Shown in pieces: positions 33,731 through 42,950 of a stretch of 64,000 nucleotides of DNA (positions are counted from its first letter, which is position 1; every line of letters starts with the position of its first letter). The position numbers and the translations under genes were made by a program. Origin of the DNA: Peptostreptococcus porci (GTDB taxonomy: Bacteria; Bacillota; Clostridia; Peptostreptococcales; Peptostreptococcaceae); NCBI RefSeq assembly GCF_009695815.1, contig NZ_VUNE01000001.1:62001-126000 (forward strand), given 5' to 3'. The notes below the pieces were generated by a model, which saw nothing but the letters and a program-made list of their open reading frames with translations, made no database searches and was not told the DNA's origin.

Positions 33731-35764
33731 ATGAAAAAACGAATAATAAAAGCAATGACAATATCGTTGTCTATTCTAGCTATAGCTGGAATAGAAGTAA
33801 AGGCAGATGGTATTAATTTTGAAAGGATATCAGGTGGCAATAGATATTTGACTGCCATAAATATCTCTAGAAAAATTGAAAATAAAAAGGCTGTGATCCT
33901 TGTAAATTCAAAGAAATTTATAGATGCATTGCCGGGAACAGTTTTGGCAAATTCCTGCGAGGGTGTAATATTATTGACTAGAGAAAATAATTTGGATGAT
34001 AATACAAAGAGAGAAATCGACTTGATAAAGCCTGAAAAGGTCATAATACTGGGTGGTTATAGCTCTGTGAGTAAGAATATAGAAGATGATTTAAAAGGAG
34101 AAGGCCTTCAAGTTCAAAGGATTGGCGGTGCGAGTAGGTACGAAACATCTGTGTTAATTGCGGATGAAATAGAGAAAAATACAGAGGTTAGCTCTTATAT
34201 CGTGGCAGCAAATCCAGCAGATTCTGTGTCTTCCACTGCTTTGGCTAGAAACACAATGCCTATTATATTGATAGATGATAGAAATATACCTTCAAAGCTG
34301 GTTAATTCTAGCCAAAATAAGATCGTAGTGGGAGGAGAAAGCTCGATTTCTGGCAATACATTCAATATGATAAAGGCTTCGAGAAGAATAAGTGGTAGTG
34401 ACAGATATAGAACATCGTTAAATATTGCCAAGGAAACTGGATATACAAGCACCATTATTTCGAACGGAAGAACTCTGATAGATGCTTTAGCATCTGGAAC
34501 TCTTTCGTTTGGACACAGTAGCTCCATAATTTTGACAAATAACAAAAATTTAGATTCGGACATAAGGGAATATCTAAAAAATAAAGAGCGAATATTTGTC
34601 GTTGGTGGAGAAAGCTCTGTTTCTAGTAAGTTATTTTCGGTGACATCAAGCGATGGCAATTCAGATTCGTCAATTGGAGATAAGGATATGAATACACCTA
34701 GAAGTAAATTAAAGCCGACGAATAGAAATACCTATGAATATTGGGATTACTACAATAAATACGATAATACTGTGCTGTATTCAGTGGATGAGATAGAGCG
34801 AATTAATCAGTTGAATATTCAGCGTTCAAGCTATTTATATAATATATATGGAGAGCGTGCTTCTGAGTTTGGTGTGATTGCTAGGAGAACAATTATAAAA
34901 GAAAAGCCTATGGGTAGAAACTATGTCGATCCAAACACCTTTGACGATTATTCATCACTGTCAGGACTTTTCCCTTGGGAGCCTATTGCGATAAATAAAT
35001 ATAATTCCGACAAATCGTGGGCATATATAACCTCTGTAGATTATCGTGGTTGGATTCCGACAAAAGATATAATGAAGGTTCCGAAGAATAAGCTAATTGA
35101 ATTACAAAATCAAAGCTTTGTAACTGTTATCTCCAGACAAATCAGAGATAGTCAAGGATATCTTTTGGATATGGGGACGAAATTGCCATTATTGCAAAAA
35201 AGTGGAGAAAACTACATTGTGTCTATGCCAATATCCGGAGATGGGTACAGGGTTAGAAATATTGAGATAAATAAAAATGATGCGACAGAACGCTATTTGC
35301 CGTTTACTCAAAGTAATGTAATAAAGCAAATGCTGAAATTCAACGGTGAAAAGTATGGCTGGGGACATAGCAATAGTGCCAGAGACTGCTCTGGATTTAT
35401 AAGAGATGTATATAGGAGCTTCGGCGTGATAATTTCTAGAGATACCTCTACACAATCTAAAGATATTATTGGAAGTACTGTAAATTTCAGCATTTCCGGT
35501 GGCTATAATGCAAAAAATAATTTGTTGAAGAAGCAAAAACCAGGCTTTTCGGCAATGTATTTATCTGGACATACAATGCTGTATTTAGGTGTCGACGAAA
35601 ATGGAAGGACATATATGGTACACCAGTATGGATATAGAAAAGAAAATGGAAAGAATATAGGTGTATTTAAAAATGAAATATCACCTACATCGATTTTGGA
35701 TAAGAATAATAGAACATTTCTAGAGAATGTATTTTTGGTAAAGGATTTTTCAAAAATCAGATAG
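33731..35764 (+). CDS. Cell-wall protein: three CWB2 repeats plus SH3-like and NlpC/P60 domains
   Basis: Secreted wall enzyme of 677 residues. A signal peptide of about 25 residues is followed by three CWB2 repeats. Each has the pattern GxxRYxTxxxIA (GGNRYLTAINIS, GASRYETSVLIA, GSDRYRTSLNIA) and a later GGxSSxS. CWB2 anchors Clostridial proteins to wall polymer. After a linker comes a region with SH3-like features (SWAYITSVDYRGWIPTKD). The NlpC/P60-type peptidase has Cys in RDCSGFIRDVY and His in SGHTMLYLG. It probably cleaves peptidoglycan peptides. ATG 33731 has GAGGTG upstream; the longer in-frame start at 33659 overlaps the promoter. Confidence 0.9.
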   Translation: MKKRIIKAMTISLSILAIAGIEVKADGINFERISGGNRYLTAINISRKIENKKAVILVNSKKFIDALPGTVLANSCEGVILLTRENNLDDNTKREIDLIKPEKVIILGGYSSVSKNIEDDLKGEGLQVQRIGGASRYETSVLIADEIEKNTEVSSYIVAANPADSVSSTALARNTMPIILIDDRNIPSKLVNSSQNKIVVGGESSISGNTFNMIKASRRISGSDRYRTSLNIAKETGYTSTIISNGRTLIDALASGTLSFGHSSSIILTNNKNLDSDIREYLKNKERIFVVGGESSVSSKLFSVTSSDGNSDSSIGDKDMNTPRSKLKPTNRNTYEYWDYYNKYDNTVLYSVDEIERINQLNIQRSSYLYNIYGERASEFGVIARRTIIKEKPMGRNYVDPNTFDDYSSLSGLFPWEPIAINKYNSDKSWAYITSVDYRGWIPTKDIMKVPKNKLIELQNQSFVTVISRQIRDSQGYLLDMGTKLPLLQKSGENYIVSMPISGDGYRVRNIEINKNDATERYLPFTQSNVIKQMLKFNGEKYGWGHSNSARDCSGFIRDVYRSFGVIISRDTSTQSKDIIGSTVNFSISGGYNAKNNLLKKQKPGFSAMYLSGHTMLYLGVDENGRTYMVHQYGYRKENGKNIGVFKNEISPTSILDKNNRTFLENVFLVKDFSKIR

Positions 35765-35779
35765 AATATTCTATTGACT

Positions 35780-35833
35780 ATAAACTATCTGTATGATATC
35801 ATAATGATATCAAATAGATAGTTTATATTTTTT
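35780..35833 (+). terminator. Terminator of the CWB2-NlpC/P60 gene
   Basis: ATAAACTATCT pairs with AGATAGTTTAT around an interior that itself holds GATATCAT/ATGATATC. TTTTTT follows. Confidence 0.8.
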
Positions 35834-35876
35834 GTCTTTATTTTTGAGCAAATATAATTAATGGAGGTGTTTTATT

Positions 35877-36887
35877 ATGCAAGAAAAAGAACTAAAGGCT
35901 ATGAATGGACTGGGAATGTTATTTTTACTTATTTTGGCATTGGTAGCAGACTTTGGATTATTCATAAAGGTTATTGGCTCTGAAAGTATTTTCGGTGCTA
36001 CTAAAGCGATATTTATTTTTTTACTGATCTGCCTTATGGTAGTTATATTGATTTGCTTTGCAGGAATCAAGGTCATAAAACCTCAAGAGGCATTGGTAAT
36101 GACTCTTTTTGGTAAGTATACTGGTACAATTAGAAAAGAGGGAATATATTTTGTAAATCCATTTTCTGTTTCGGTTAATCCTGCTGCATCTACATCCTTG
36201 AGACAAAGTGGCGATGTGAAGAGAAAAAAATCAGACGTGAGTATTGAAGGCGTTGAAGTCAGTTCTCCGTCAAGCAAAAAGATATCCTTAAAGCATATGA
36301 CATTAAACAATAATAGGCAAAAGATAAATGACTGTTTGGGAAATCCGGTAGAAATAGGAATAGCAGTCGTTTGGAAAGTGACAGATACTGCAAAGGCGGT
36401 ATTTGAAGTAGATAACTACATGGAGTTCCTATCACTTCAATGTGATGTTGCATTGAGGAATATCGTTAGAATTTATCCGTATGACGTGGCATCTAATGTT
36501 GACACTACGGGTGATGGAGAGCCAGATGAAGGTTCATTGAGAGGCTCAAGTGAAATAGTGGCAAAGAGAATTAAAGACGAGATACAAAACAAAGTAAATC
36601 AAGCAGGTATAGAAATAATTGAAGCTAGAATAACTTATTTGGCATATGCACAGGAAATAGCAGCTGTTATGCTACAAAGACAGCAAGCTTCTGCAATAAT
36701 AGATGCTAGAAAAATGATAGTTGACGGTGCTGTAAGTATGGTTGAAATGGCAATTGATAAGCTTAGTGAAGGAGGCAAAGTAGAGCTTGACGAAGAGCGA
36801 AAAGCTGCAATGGTATCTAACTTATTGGTTGTTCTTTGCGGCAATAAAGATGCACAACCAATTGTAAATTCAGGAAGTCTTTACTAA
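35877..36887 (+). CDS. SPFH/band 7 membrane protein
   Basis: 336-residue stomatin/prohibitin-type protein. Two N-terminal hydrophobic segments (about 10-30 and 42-64) precede the SPFH domain, which starts with IKVIKPQEALVMTLFGKYTGT. It also has GNPVEIGIAVVWKVTD, and ends in an Ala/Gln-rich helix (AQEIAAVMLQRQQASAI). SPFH proteins form membrane-bound scaffolds and often partner with proteases. ATG 35877 follows GGAGGTG. The stop overlaps the next start (TAATG), so this gene and the tiny RHH gene are translationally coupled. Confidence 0.9.
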   Translation: MQEKELKAMNGLGMLFLLILALVADFGLFIKVIGSESIFGATKAIFIFLLICLMVVILICFAGIKVIKPQEALVMTLFGKYTGTIRKEGIYFVNPFSVSVNPAASTSLRQSGDVKRKKSDVSIEGVEVSSPSSKKISLKHMTLNNNRQKINDCLGNPVEIGIAVVWKVTDTAKAVFEVDNYMEFLSLQCDVALRNIVRIYPYDVASNVDTTGDGEPDEGSLRGSSEIVAKRIKDEIQNKVNQAGIEIIEARITYLAYAQEIAAVMLQRQQASAIIDARKMIVDGAVSMVEMAIDKLSEGGKVELDEERKAAMVSNLLVVLCGNKDAQPIVNSGSLY

Positions 36888-37102
36888 TGGAAAAGGATAC
36901 AAAAAAACAGGTTCCACTAAGAATTTCTTCCAAGCTTTATAGCCAGCTATCATCATGGGCAGAGGATGATTTTAGATCTATAAATGGTCAAATTGAATAT
37001 CTATTGACCTTGTGTGTAAAGCAAAGAAAAAAAGACGGAAAATATGTGTCAGAAGAAATTGATGAAGAAATGGAAATAAATTTAGAAGAAAGTGATTTAT
37101 AG
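36887..37102 (+). CDS. Small Arc-like ribbon-helix-helix protein
   Basis: 71 residues. The N-terminus KKQVPLRISSKLYSQLSSWAEDD resembles Arc/MetJ ribbon-helix-helix proteins (beta strand QVPLRIS, two helices, then SINGQIEYLL). An acidic tail (EEIDEEMEINLEESDL) follows. Its ATG shares one base with the stop of the SPFH gene. The RHH fold suggests DNA binding, or an antitoxin-like role without an obvious toxin. It may simply be an adaptor for the SPFH protein. Confidence 0.8.
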   Translation: MEKDTKKQVPLRISSKLYSQLSSWAEDDFRSINGQIEYLLTLCVKQRKKDGKYVSEEIDEEMEINLEESDL

Positions 37103-37162
37103 CTATTTATTAAATGAAATGAAATAACATTGTTGAATAATGTGGTTATTTCAGAGGGGGTT

Positions 37163-38236
37163 ATGAAGGATAGTATGTTGAATGGAGTTAATATTGAGGA
37201 TAATAGTAATGATATTAAGGAAAAATCAAAAAATACCGAAAACAATGATTTAATGCTTTTTATGTTAATATCATTTTTAATACCATTTATAATGGCAATA
37301 CCACTTTATCTTGCAAAAGAAAAAGGGCTAGATACAAGTATATATCCATCTTTACAGATGTTTATACCAGCATTTGCAGTTATGTATATATTATTCAAAA
37401 ATAAATATATAAAAAAAGATAGCAATATGTTCAGTTTTATGATTTTATATATAATATGTGTTGTAATACTATGTATAACTGCAATATTGTATCCATTTGT
37501 AGGAGAGAGTATATCGTTTATTACAAATATAGTGATGATATTGTCATCTATAGTTGGAATATCATATATTTGGGTGATGGATAAACATCTGAAAGAAAAA
37601 GCAGGGATTTCATTAGATTCAAGAAAAAAAGTATTGATTGTCTCTTTGATATTTATAACACTGTTTTTTTCTAGATTTTTGATAGCATTCTTAATAGAAA
37701 AAAATTCTATTAAAGAAATCATATCAGAATTTGGTGTTGGCAAAATATTTGCTTTATTATCGTTAATACCATCATTTTTCCTAGTATATATGCCATTCTT
37801 TGGTGAGGAGTACGGATGGAGATACTATCTTCAACCAGTATTACAGAAAAAATTTGGGATGGTAAAAGGGGTAATCCTTTTAGGCGTAATTTGGGGACTA
37901 TGGCATCTTCCACTTAATATATTGTTTTACTCGGATGGTAAGACTTGGATGTTTAGTGTTTGTATTCAGATTATTTTTTGCATTGGAATGTCTGTATTAT
38001 TTTCATTTGCATATGGATACACCAAATCAATATGGTCTGTAGTAATTATGCATTTTCTAAATAATAGTCTTGTAGGTGTTTTTTCAAACTCAATAGAAAA
38101 TCAGTCATATGACGTAGAGAGAATAATTGCCACTATAGTAGTAGTTGTTTTGACTCAGCTTTGGTTTGTATTTAGTAAATATGTGAGAAATGAAAACTTC
38201 AGGATGCCAACAATATACGAAAGATTTAATAGTTAA
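37163..38236 (+). CDS. CPBP family intramembrane metalloprotease (second copy type)
   Basis: 357-residue membrane protein with about eight hydrophobic segments. The CPBP motifs are FFGEEYGWRYYLQP (EExxxR, near 213), WGLWHLPLN (near 247) and MHFLNNS (near 297). A hydrophilic N-terminal tail of about 35 residues precedes the first helix. ATG 37163 follows AGAGGGGG; TTG 37130 and ATG 37175 are alternatives. It begins 60 nt after the RHH gene and ends at a strong terminator, so it is probably part of the SPFH unit. It is only distantly similar to the CPBP protein at 16.6 kb. The substrate is unknown. Confidence 0.87.
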   Translation: MKDSMLNGVNIEDNSNDIKEKSKNTENNDLMLFMLISFLIPFIMAIPLYLAKEKGLDTSIYPSLQMFIPAFAVMYILFKNKYIKKDSNMFSFMILYIICVVILCITAILYPFVGESISFITNIVMILSSIVGISYIWVMDKHLKEKAGISLDSRKKVLIVSLIFITLFFSRFLIAFLIEKNSIKEIISEFGVGKIFALLSLIPSFFLVYMPFFGEEYGWRYYLQPVLQKKFGMVKGVILLGVIWGLWHLPLNILFYSDGKTWMFSVCIQIIFCIGMSVLFSFAYGYTKSIWSVVIMHFLNNSLVGVFSNSIENQSYDVERIIATIVVVVLTQLWFVFSKYVRNENFRMPTIYERFNS

Positions 38237-38250
38237 TTTAAAAATAAGTG

Positions 38251-38288
38251 TATCGACCTCAGAAATCATAACTGAGGTCGATATTTTT
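38251..38288 (+). terminator. Terminator after the CPBP gene
   Basis: TATCGACCTCAG pairs exactly with CTGAGGTCGATA around a 9-nt loop, followed by TTTTT. Confidence 0.92.
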
Positions 38289-38503
38289 GTATAAACAAAA
38301 GTGATTGAGCAAAATTTATCTATTCTTATTTTTATATTATCCATATCATAAAAAATATTAATATGAAGAACAATTGACGACAATAAAATATCATAAAGCG
38401 ACATTTATGGTAGTAATTATTGTTATGTCAATTTTTGTGATTTTATTAATTATGTTATGTGGCGTTTTTGTTATTTAGGTTGGTATAAAAAAGTATATGT
38501 TTG

Positions 38504-38512
38504 TGGTATAAT
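38504..38512 (+). promoter_or_regulatory. Extended -10 promoter of yigZ-nadE
   Basis: TGGTATAAT lies 34 nt before the yigZ start. The 309-nt gap to the preceding gene otherwise holds only that gene's terminator and AT-rich sequence. Confidence 0.55.
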
Positions 38513-38545
38513 AAATCTCAGAGAATAGACTGAAAGGAGCGGTTT

Positions 38546-39187
38546 ATGGATTTTTTTAGAACGCTACATTCTTATGGCAGTGACGAGTATATTGTGGAAA
38601 AATCAAAGTTTATCGGTCATGCGAAGCCAGTTCAAACAGAGGAAGAAGCGAGGATGTTTGTGGAAGAAATAAAGCAAAAATATAAAGATGCTACGCACAA
38701 TGTTTGGGCATATACAATCGGTCAAAACATGAATATTCAACGATATAGTGACGATGGCGAGCCTCAGGGTACTGCGGGAATACCGACTTTGGAGTTGATA
38801 AAAAAGGAAGATTTACGAAATGTAGTAGTTGTTGTTACTAGATATTTTGGTGGTATTAAACTAGGTGCAGGAGGGCTTGTAAGGGCATATACAAAAGGTG
38901 CAAAACTTGGTTTGGATGCTGCTAAAATCGTTGAAAAAAGACCTTTTGTAAGCGTTGAAATAGAGATTGAATATACGTTATTGGGTAAAATACAAAATGA
39001 GTTATCTAATAATAATTATTTTGTGAAAGAGATAGAGTATGCTGATAAGGTAAAGATTAATGTTTTCTGTGAATCGGAAAAAACAGAGGGCTTAAATAAA
39101 ATGATATTAGAATTGACAAATGCAAATGCGAAGGTATCATTTGGGGATGAGTTTTACTTGTCTGTTGTAGATGGAAGAATTATTTAA
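38546..39187 (+). CDS. yigZ: YigZ/IMPACT family protein
   Basis: 213 residues. The N-terminal IMPACT domain has the family motifs KSKFIGHA, THNVWAY, SDDGEPQGTAG and TRYFGGIKLGAGGLVRAY. A small C-terminal ferredoxin-like domain (DUF1949 type) follows. The IMPACT fold links to ribosome-associated translation control (YigZ/YvyE). The biochemical role in bacteria is not settled. ATG 38546 has AAAGGAG upstream. It is 12 nt before nadE and probably co-transcribed with it. Confidence 0.92.
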   Translation: MDFFRTLHSYGSDEYIVEKSKFIGHAKPVQTEEEARMFVEEIKQKYKDATHNVWAYTIGQNMNIQRYSDDGEPQGTAGIPTLELIKKEDLRNVVVVVTRYFGGIKLGAGGLVRAYTKGAKLGLDAAKIVEKRPFVSVEIEIEYTLLGKIQNELSNNNYFVKEIEYADKVKINVFCESEKTEGLNKMILELTNANAKVSFGDEFYLSVVDGRII

Positions 39188-39199
39188 AGGAGAGTAGAT

Positions 39200-39955
39200 A
39201 TGTTGACTAGAAGAGAAAAAATCGAAAAAACTGTTGATTGGATAAGAGAAAAGGTAAGGGAAGCCAATTGTAAGGGGGCTGTAGTTGGTGTATCAGGAGG
39301 TATTGACTCAGCTGTAGTGGCATATTTGCTAAAGATGGCATTTCCAGATAATTCTTTGGGCGTAATAATGAATATTAAGTCAAATCCTCAAGATAGGTTA
39401 GATGCTCTAAAGGTTATTGAAGGCTGTGGAATCGAACATATCGAATTGACTTTGGATGAGCCACAAGGAATTATTCTTGATGCTGTGTGTGGGCAATTGA
39501 AGGAAAAGGGGCTATTCATAGAGGGGAACGAGAAGATAACTGATGCAAATTTGAGAGCAAGAGTTAGAATGTCGACTGTGTATGCTGTTGCCAACAATCA
39601 AGGTTATTTGGTTGCCGGTACTGACAATGCCGCTGAAATATTAACGGGTTACTTTACAAAATATGGAGATGGTGGTGTAGATTTTTTACCGATTGCCAAT
39701 CTTACAAAGGCGGAGGTATATGAATGGGCAAAAGAGCTTGGAGTACATGAAGATGTAATTAAAAAGGCTCCTTCTGCGGGACTATGGGAAGGTCAGACCG
39801 ATGAAAATGAAATGGGAACTACCTACAACTATATAGACATGGTTGTTGAAGGAAGAAGAGATGAAGTTCCTAAAAAAGACTTGGAGATAATCGACAGACT
39901 AAATAGAATTAGTGAACATAAGAGAGTTCCAGCGCCAAAGCCGCCAGTATTTTAG
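39200..39955 (+). CDS. nadE: NH3-dependent NAD+ synthetase
   Basis: Last step of NAD synthesis, amidating nicotinic acid adenine dinucleotide with ammonia and ATP. It has 251 residues without the glutaminase domain of longer NadE forms. The ATP PP-loop is VGVSGGIDSAVVAYL near residue 30. TDNAAEILTGYFTKYGDGG and FLPIANLTKAEVYEWAKELG are strong family signatures. ATG 39200 has AAGGAGAG upstream. Confidence 0.96.
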   Translation: MLTRREKIEKTVDWIREKVREANCKGAVVGVSGGIDSAVVAYLLKMAFPDNSLGVIMNIKSNPQDRLDALKVIEGCGIEHIELTLDEPQGIILDAVCGQLKEKGLFIEGNEKITDANLRARVRMSTVYAVANNQGYLVAGTDNAAEILTGYFTKYGDGGVDFLPIANLTKAEVYEWAKELGVHEDVIKKAPSAGLWEGQTDENEMGTTYNYIDMVVEGRRDEVPKKDLEIIDRLNRISEHKRVPAPKPPVF

Positions 39956-39986
39956 ATATAGTCTGAAATTTGTATTTAAAAAATTT

Positions 39987-40088
39987 ATGCTACAGCATCA
40001 AATCTATGACTGAATGGACTTCCTTAAAGTTGATTTTTAAATCCAACTTTTTGGGGGCACTATAATATATTGATATGAGCTGTAGCAT
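39987..40088. terminator. Long imperfect palindrome between nadE and thiE
   Basis: ATGCTACAGC (39987) pairs with GCTGTAGCAT (ends 40088). The apex has AAAGTTGAT against ATCCAACTTT around a short T/A loop, and the interior is partly paired. CTATAATATATTG at 40060-40072 repeats the same 13-mer in the palindrome after valS. It lies between convergent genes and has a T-rich exit. Confidence 0.7.
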
Positions 40089-40129
40089 ATTTTATTTATT
40101 GAAAATTACGGATATATAGCATTTTGTGT

Positions 40130-40753
40130 TTATGGTAAATTTTTCATAAACTCACTCATCATACATACACCATCTGCTCCTGTTTTTAGTATCTGATTTG
40201 TATTTTCATGTGTTATTCCACCTATTGCATAAACTGGTATATCTATAGTGTCACAAATTTCACTCAAAAACTTCAAGCCTTTTCCGGGTAGTCCTTTTTT
40301 GCAATCAGTATCAAAAATATGGCCTGCAATTATATATGTACACCCTAGCTTTTGAGCTTCTAGGGCTTCTTCAACACTATGACAGGAGGCTCCAATAATT
40401 GAAAATTTATCTTTGCCTTCGATTGATAGTTTTTTTAATATATGTAGTGGTAGGTGTATTGCGTTGCTATTTATTTCAATTGCAATATCTATAAATGAAT
40501 GGAGTATACATCTGACTTCATTTTTTTTACATATTTTCATTACATCAATTGCAAGCATTTTATATTCTTCTTTGGTAAGATCTTTTTCTCGAAGAATTAT
40601 GGCAGATGGCTTTTTGGATGCTATTTTTTCAATTTGCGTCAAAAAATCATTACCACATAGCTTTCTGTTTGTTACACAAATTATTTCATAATTAAATTTT
40701 AGCTTTTCGTCAGATTTATTATTAGTTGTATTGTTGAAAATCTCTTTTATCAT
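40130..40753 (-). CDS. thiE: Thiamine-phosphate synthase
   Basis: Couples HMP-pyrophosphate with thiazole phosphate to make thiamine phosphate. TIM-barrel protein of 207 residues with an unusual 25-residue polar N-terminus before YEIICVTNRKLC. Motifs include AIILREKDLTKEEY and the phosphate-binding C-terminal VYAIGGITHENTNQILKTGADGVCMM. ATG 40753 follows a GGGGG stretch. It is the last gene of the TPP-controlled thi operon, 85 nt after thiH. TenI-like function cannot be excluded, but the operon context favours ThiE. Confidence 0.88.
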   Translation of the reverse strand: MIKEIFNNTTNNKSDEKLKFNYEIICVTNRKLCGNDFLTQIEKIASKKPSAIILREKDLTKEEYKMLAIDVMKICKKNEVRCILHSFIDIAIEINSNAIHLPLHILKKLSIEGKDKFSIIGASCHSVEEALEAQKLGCTYIIAGHIFDTDCKKGLPGKGLKFLSEICDTIDIPVYAIGGITHENTNQILKTGADGVCMMSEFMKNLP

Positions 40754-40838
40754 TTGATGCCCCCTAATGCTTATAGATATTTAACCTTATGACTATTTAT
40801 AAATACTTAACACCCTGTATATTATATATTTCATATTT

Positions 40839-42104
40839 TTATACATAAACATAGTCATTCAATACAGGCTGGAGACCTTTTTCTGACATATCATTATACA
40901 TGGATTCAAAGCTTCTTGAATCGTTTATTTCAAATTGCTCATCTCCACATTCTTGTTCGTTGCAAGTATTTTCTTTATTATTGCTATATTTAGATTCATG
41001 ATCTCCTATTCCAGTTGAAACTCCGGCAGATACTTTTGTGGCGGCAATTTTTACTATTCCATCTCTAAATTCTGCACTTTCTCTTGATGATACTGTTATT
41101 CCGACGAAAGGCAGAAAAATTCTATATGCACAGATAATTTGGCATAATTGTCTTTCTCCAACGTCCAGAGGATTTATTTTGTCATTATTGATGATCGGTC
41201 TAAGCCTAGGGCATGAAAGTGACATTTCGGCATGGGGATATTTTCTCTGGAGATAATAAACGTGTAGGGCAGTCGCCAATGCATCCTTTCTGAAATCTGA
41301 CAATCCAAGAAGAGCAGAAAAACCAACACCTCTCATACCTCCCATAAGTGCTCGTTCCTGTGAATCGAACCTATAAGGCCAAACTCTTTTGTGTCCGAAA
41401 AGGTGAAGCTTTTCATAGTTTTTATCATCATATGTCTCTTGGAATACTGTAACATAGTCAGCACCGCATTCGTGTAGATATTTATATTCGTCGGTGTTTA
41501 CAGGATATATTTCAAGACCTACCATTTTAAAGTATTTTCTGGCTAGCTTGCAGGCTTCTCCAATGTATACTACATCACTGTGTGAACGACTTTCTCCAGT
41601 TAATATCAATATTTCTTCCATTCCAGATTGAGAAATGATCTGCATCTCGTGTTCGATTTGATTTAGATCAAGCTTCATTCTTTTGATCTGATTGTAGCAG
41701 TTGAATCCGCAGTATACGCAGTAATTTTCACAATAATTAGCGATATACAAAGGTGTAAATAAATAAACGGTGTTGCCGAAATGCTTGCTAGTTTCAAGCT
41801 TTGCTTTATGAGCCATCTTCTCGATAAATGGTTCTGCAGCCGGTGATATTAGGGCTTTGAAATTTTCAATAGTACAGGTATTGCTATCAAGTGCAATTCT
41901 TACATCCTTTGCAGTATACTTACTGTAGTCATAGTTTTCCATGTGATTGATGACATTTTTACAAATATCCGATTCAATAATTTCCATATCGTCTAGGTAC
42001 TCCATATGATTTCTTCTACTAGAAGGATCAGATTCCAGTTTATGCTTTTTTTCTAAAGCTGATTTTGAAAGCTTTTCTGAATCGATAAAATAATTATTTT
42101 CCAT
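40839..42104 (-). CDS. thiH: 2-iminoacetate synthase ThiH (radical SAM)
   Basis: Oxygen-sensitive enzyme splitting tyrosine to dehydroglycine for the thiazole ring. It has 421 residues. The radical-SAM cluster motif is CENYCVYCGF near residue 117 (CX3CX2C), with ILTGESRSHSD following. The biotin/thiamin-synthase-associated C-terminal region holds SAGVSTGIGDHES. A hydrophilic stretch after that (KYSNNKENTCNEQECGDEQ) includes two extra cysteines and looks longer than usual. ATG 42104 follows AGGGGGG, 12 nt after thiG. Use of ThiH instead of the oxidase ThiO fits anaerobic life. Confidence 0.95.
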   Translation of the reverse strand: MENNYFIDSEKLSKSALEKKHKLESDPSSRRNHMEYLDDMEIIESDICKNVINHMENYDYSKYTAKDVRIALDSNTCTIENFKALISPAAEPFIEKMAHKAKLETSKHFGNTVYLFTPLYIANYCENYCVYCGFNCYNQIKRMKLDLNQIEHEMQIISQSGMEEILILTGESRSHSDVVYIGEACKLARKYFKMVGLEIYPVNTDEYKYLHECGADYVTVFQETYDDKNYEKLHLFGHKRVWPYRFDSQERALMGGMRGVGFSALLGLSDFRKDALATALHVYYLQRKYPHAEMSLSCPRLRPIINNDKINPLDVGERQLCQIICAYRIFLPFVGITVSSRESAEFRDGIVKIAATKVSAGVSTGIGDHESKYSNNKENTCNEQECGDEQFEINDSRSFESMYNDMSEKGLQPVLNDYVYV

Positions 42105-42116
42105 TTTTAAACCCCC

Positions 42117-42887
42117 CTAATCTCTAAGAAACCCTGTCAGAGGATCCGATGACGAACTACCACGAGATAATACTCTTCCCAGTCCTGATAAATATGCCAT
42201 TCTTCCTGCTTCTATAGCTTGCTTAAATGCCGAAGCCATCAGTGGTAGGTTTCCGGCAGTAGCCAGTGCTGTGTTTGCCATGATTGCTGCAGCTCCCATT
42301 TCCATTGCTTCACAGGCCTGTGATGGCTTTCCAATACCAGCGTCAACTATTATTGGAAGATCGATTTCATCAATTAAAATTTGAATGAACTCTCTTGTTG
42401 AAAGTCCTTTGTTTGAACCAATAGGGGATGCCAATGGCATTATTGAAGCTGCTCCGGCATTTAGCATATCTCGGGCAGAATTTAAATCAGGGTACATATA
42501 CGGCATTACCACAAAGCCTTCCCTTGCAAGTATCTCTGTCGCCTTTGCTGTTTCATAATTATCTGGAAGTAGATATTTTGTATCTCTCATTATTTCGACC
42601 TTTACGAAATCTCCACATCCGAGTTCTCTTGCTAATCTAGCAATTCTGACGGCTTCATCTGCATTTCTAGCTCCAGAAGTGTTGGGAAGAAGCGTGATAT
42701 TTTTCGGTATATAATCCAGTATATTTTCTTGTTCCTTTGAATTTGCACGTCTAACTGCCAATGTTATCATTTCAGCACAGGCATCTCTTATGGCTGATTC
42801 TATTAATTTCATAGAATATTTTCCAGAGCCTAGAATGAATCTTGAGTTAAACTCGTGCCCACCTATTACTAACTTGTCTTCTTTCAT
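42117..42887 (-). CDS. thiG: Thiazole synthase
   Basis: TIM-barrel enzyme of 256 residues that forms thiazole phosphate from deoxyxylulose phosphate, dehydroglycine and ThiS-thiocarboxylate. The N-terminal [34 protein letters not shown] and the Schiff-base lysine in [11 protein letters not shown] are present. The C-terminal [18 protein letters not shown] also matches. ATG 42887 has GAAGG upstream. It lies between thiF and thiH in the operon. Confidence 0.95.
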   Translation of the reverse strand: MKEDKLVIGGHEFNSRFILGSGKYSMKLIESAIRDACAEMITLAVRRANSKEQENILDYIPKNITLLPNTSGARNADEAVRIARLARELGCGDFVKVEIMRDTKYLLPDNYETAKATEILAREGFVVMPYMYPDLNSARDMLNAGAASIMPLASPIGSNKGLSTREFIQILIDEIDLPIIVDAGIGKPSQACEAMEMGAAAIMANTALATAGNLPLMASAFKQAIEAGRMAYLSGLGRVLSRGSSSSDPLTGFLRD

Positions 42888-42950
42888 AAATTGATACCTT
42901 CTTTCATATAAAATAAATCGAATATTTTCTTGTACTTTGGCTATATATGC

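Noticed and set aside
36887-37102. Toxin-antitoxin pair based on the RHH protein
   Set aside because: The overlapping upstream gene is an SPFH membrane protein, and no small toxin-like ORF adjoins the RHH gene.
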